Shown: positions 63,907 through 64,000 of the stretch, piece by piece
Layout of the letters: each line of letters starts with the position of its first letter
Position numbering within the stretch: the stretch's first letter is position 1
NCBI GenBank assembly: GCA_964477735.1
Contig: CAYZFD010000004.1
Coordinates: 7,730-71,729, forward strand
Direction of reading: 5' to 3'
Source: CAYZFD01 sp964477735
GTDB taxonomy: Bacteria; Bacteroidota; Bacteroidia; Flavobacteriales; Flavobacteriaceae
DNA length: 64,000 bases
Notes under the pieces: generated by a model
What the model was told of the DNA's origin: nothing
Seen by the model: the letters and a program-made list of their open reading frames with translations, nothing else
Databases searched by the model: none
Program-made: the position numbers and the translations under genes

Positions 63907-63914
63907 TATATTTG
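63907..63914 (+). promoter_or_regulatory. Candidate -7 box for the tRNA gene
   Basis: TATATTTG, an exact TAnnTTTG match, lies 12 bases before the tRNA 5' end. No convincing -33 element is seen 17-21 bases upstream. Confidence 0.45.
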
Positions 63915-63925
63915 CCCCCTATTCA

Positions 63926-63999
63926 GGTCCTATAGCTCAGTTGGTTAGAGTAGCTGACTCATAATCAGTTGGTCCTTGGTTCGAGCCCAAGTGGGACCA
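63926..63999 (+). tRNA. tRNA with CAU anticodon (Met, possibly Ile2)
   Basis: The 74 bases fold as a full cloverleaf: acceptor GGTCCTA/TGGGACC (one T-G pair), D-arm GCTC...GAGT with AGTTGGTTA loop, anticodon stem around CTCATAA with anticodon CAT, and T-arm with GGTTCGAGCCC. Position 73 is A. The window ends one base later, so an encoded CCA cannot be judged. The anticodon fits elongator methionine, or isoleucine-2 if the cytidine is modified to lysidine; the initiator's three G-C pairs in the anticodon stem are absent. Confidence 0.9.
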
Positions 64000-64000
64000 C

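Noticed and set aside
1..64000. CRISPR array, insertion sequence, prophage or toxin-antitoxin pair
   Set aside because: I found no spaced repeats, transposase, integrase, phage structural gene or convincing small TA pair in reading both strands.

Overview
The window is chromosomal DNA from a member of the Bacteroidota, most likely class Flavobacteriia. Evidence includes: gliding/type IX secretion genes (a SprE/PorW-like lipoprotein, GldH, and a protein with a C-terminal T9SS sorting domain); an ATP synthase operon ordered bactofilin-atpZ-DUF6168-atpB-E-F-H-A-G without atpD/atpC; several families I know mainly from flavobacteria (DUF6341, DUF6427, DUF4254, DUF5687, DUF4292); and repeated TAnnTTTG -7 boxes, the Bacteroidota promoter signature. 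It comes from a draft assembly. Three 100-N gaps each lie between two identical 55-bp copies, and removing one copy plus the Ns restores one reading frame in every case.

Layout. 1-7.7 kb is an A/T-rich surface-polysaccharide region. On the + strand, an amidotransferase tail, HisH-like and HisF-like subunits, a bi-domain oxidoreductase, a heparinase II/III-fold protein and a GT4 glycosyltransferase form one overlapping operon. An O-antigen polymerase/ligase-like membrane protein faces it. A UDP-sugar 6-dehydrogenase (7.8-9.1 kb, -) and an initiating sugar-phosphate transferase (9.2-9.8 kb, +) follow, with ordinary base composition. 9.8-17.3 kb: purD, DUF6341, DUF6427, DUF4254, GT9, a PaaE-like reductase and a DUF5687/ABC transporter pair. 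17.3-26 kb: sprE, bactofilin and the F1Fo ATP synthase operon. 26-33 kb: two small envelope proteins, then a flippase-dut-nucleotidyltransferase-DUF4292-EnvC operon and a T9SS cargo gene. 33-38.7 kb: ribE, pdxA, DUF177-rpmF, fabH-accB-accC. 38.7-48.9 kb: an S9 peptidase, asd, mscL, alr, tdk, a conserved acidic protein, rsmI, recJ, an esterase and a CYTH protein. 48.9-53.9 kb (-): PBP1A, gldH, ricT and trhO. 54-64 kb: recA, plsC, trpS, a DUF4212/sodium-solute symporter pair, an SGNH hydrolase, two exported amidohydrolase-family proteins and a CAU-anticodon tRNA.

Most of the window is conserved housekeeping and envelope DNA. The accessory part is the first ~9.8 kb. A WbpG/HisH2/HisF2-type module plus a WbpA/TviB-type dehydrogenase predicts a glycan containing an acetamidino-substituted amino-uronic acid. 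A cytoplasmic-looking heparinase-fold protein sits in the same operon and could be a uronate epimerase or a lyase. I see no CRISPR array, insertion sequence, prophage or defence island. No stretch over 300 bases lacks a gene.
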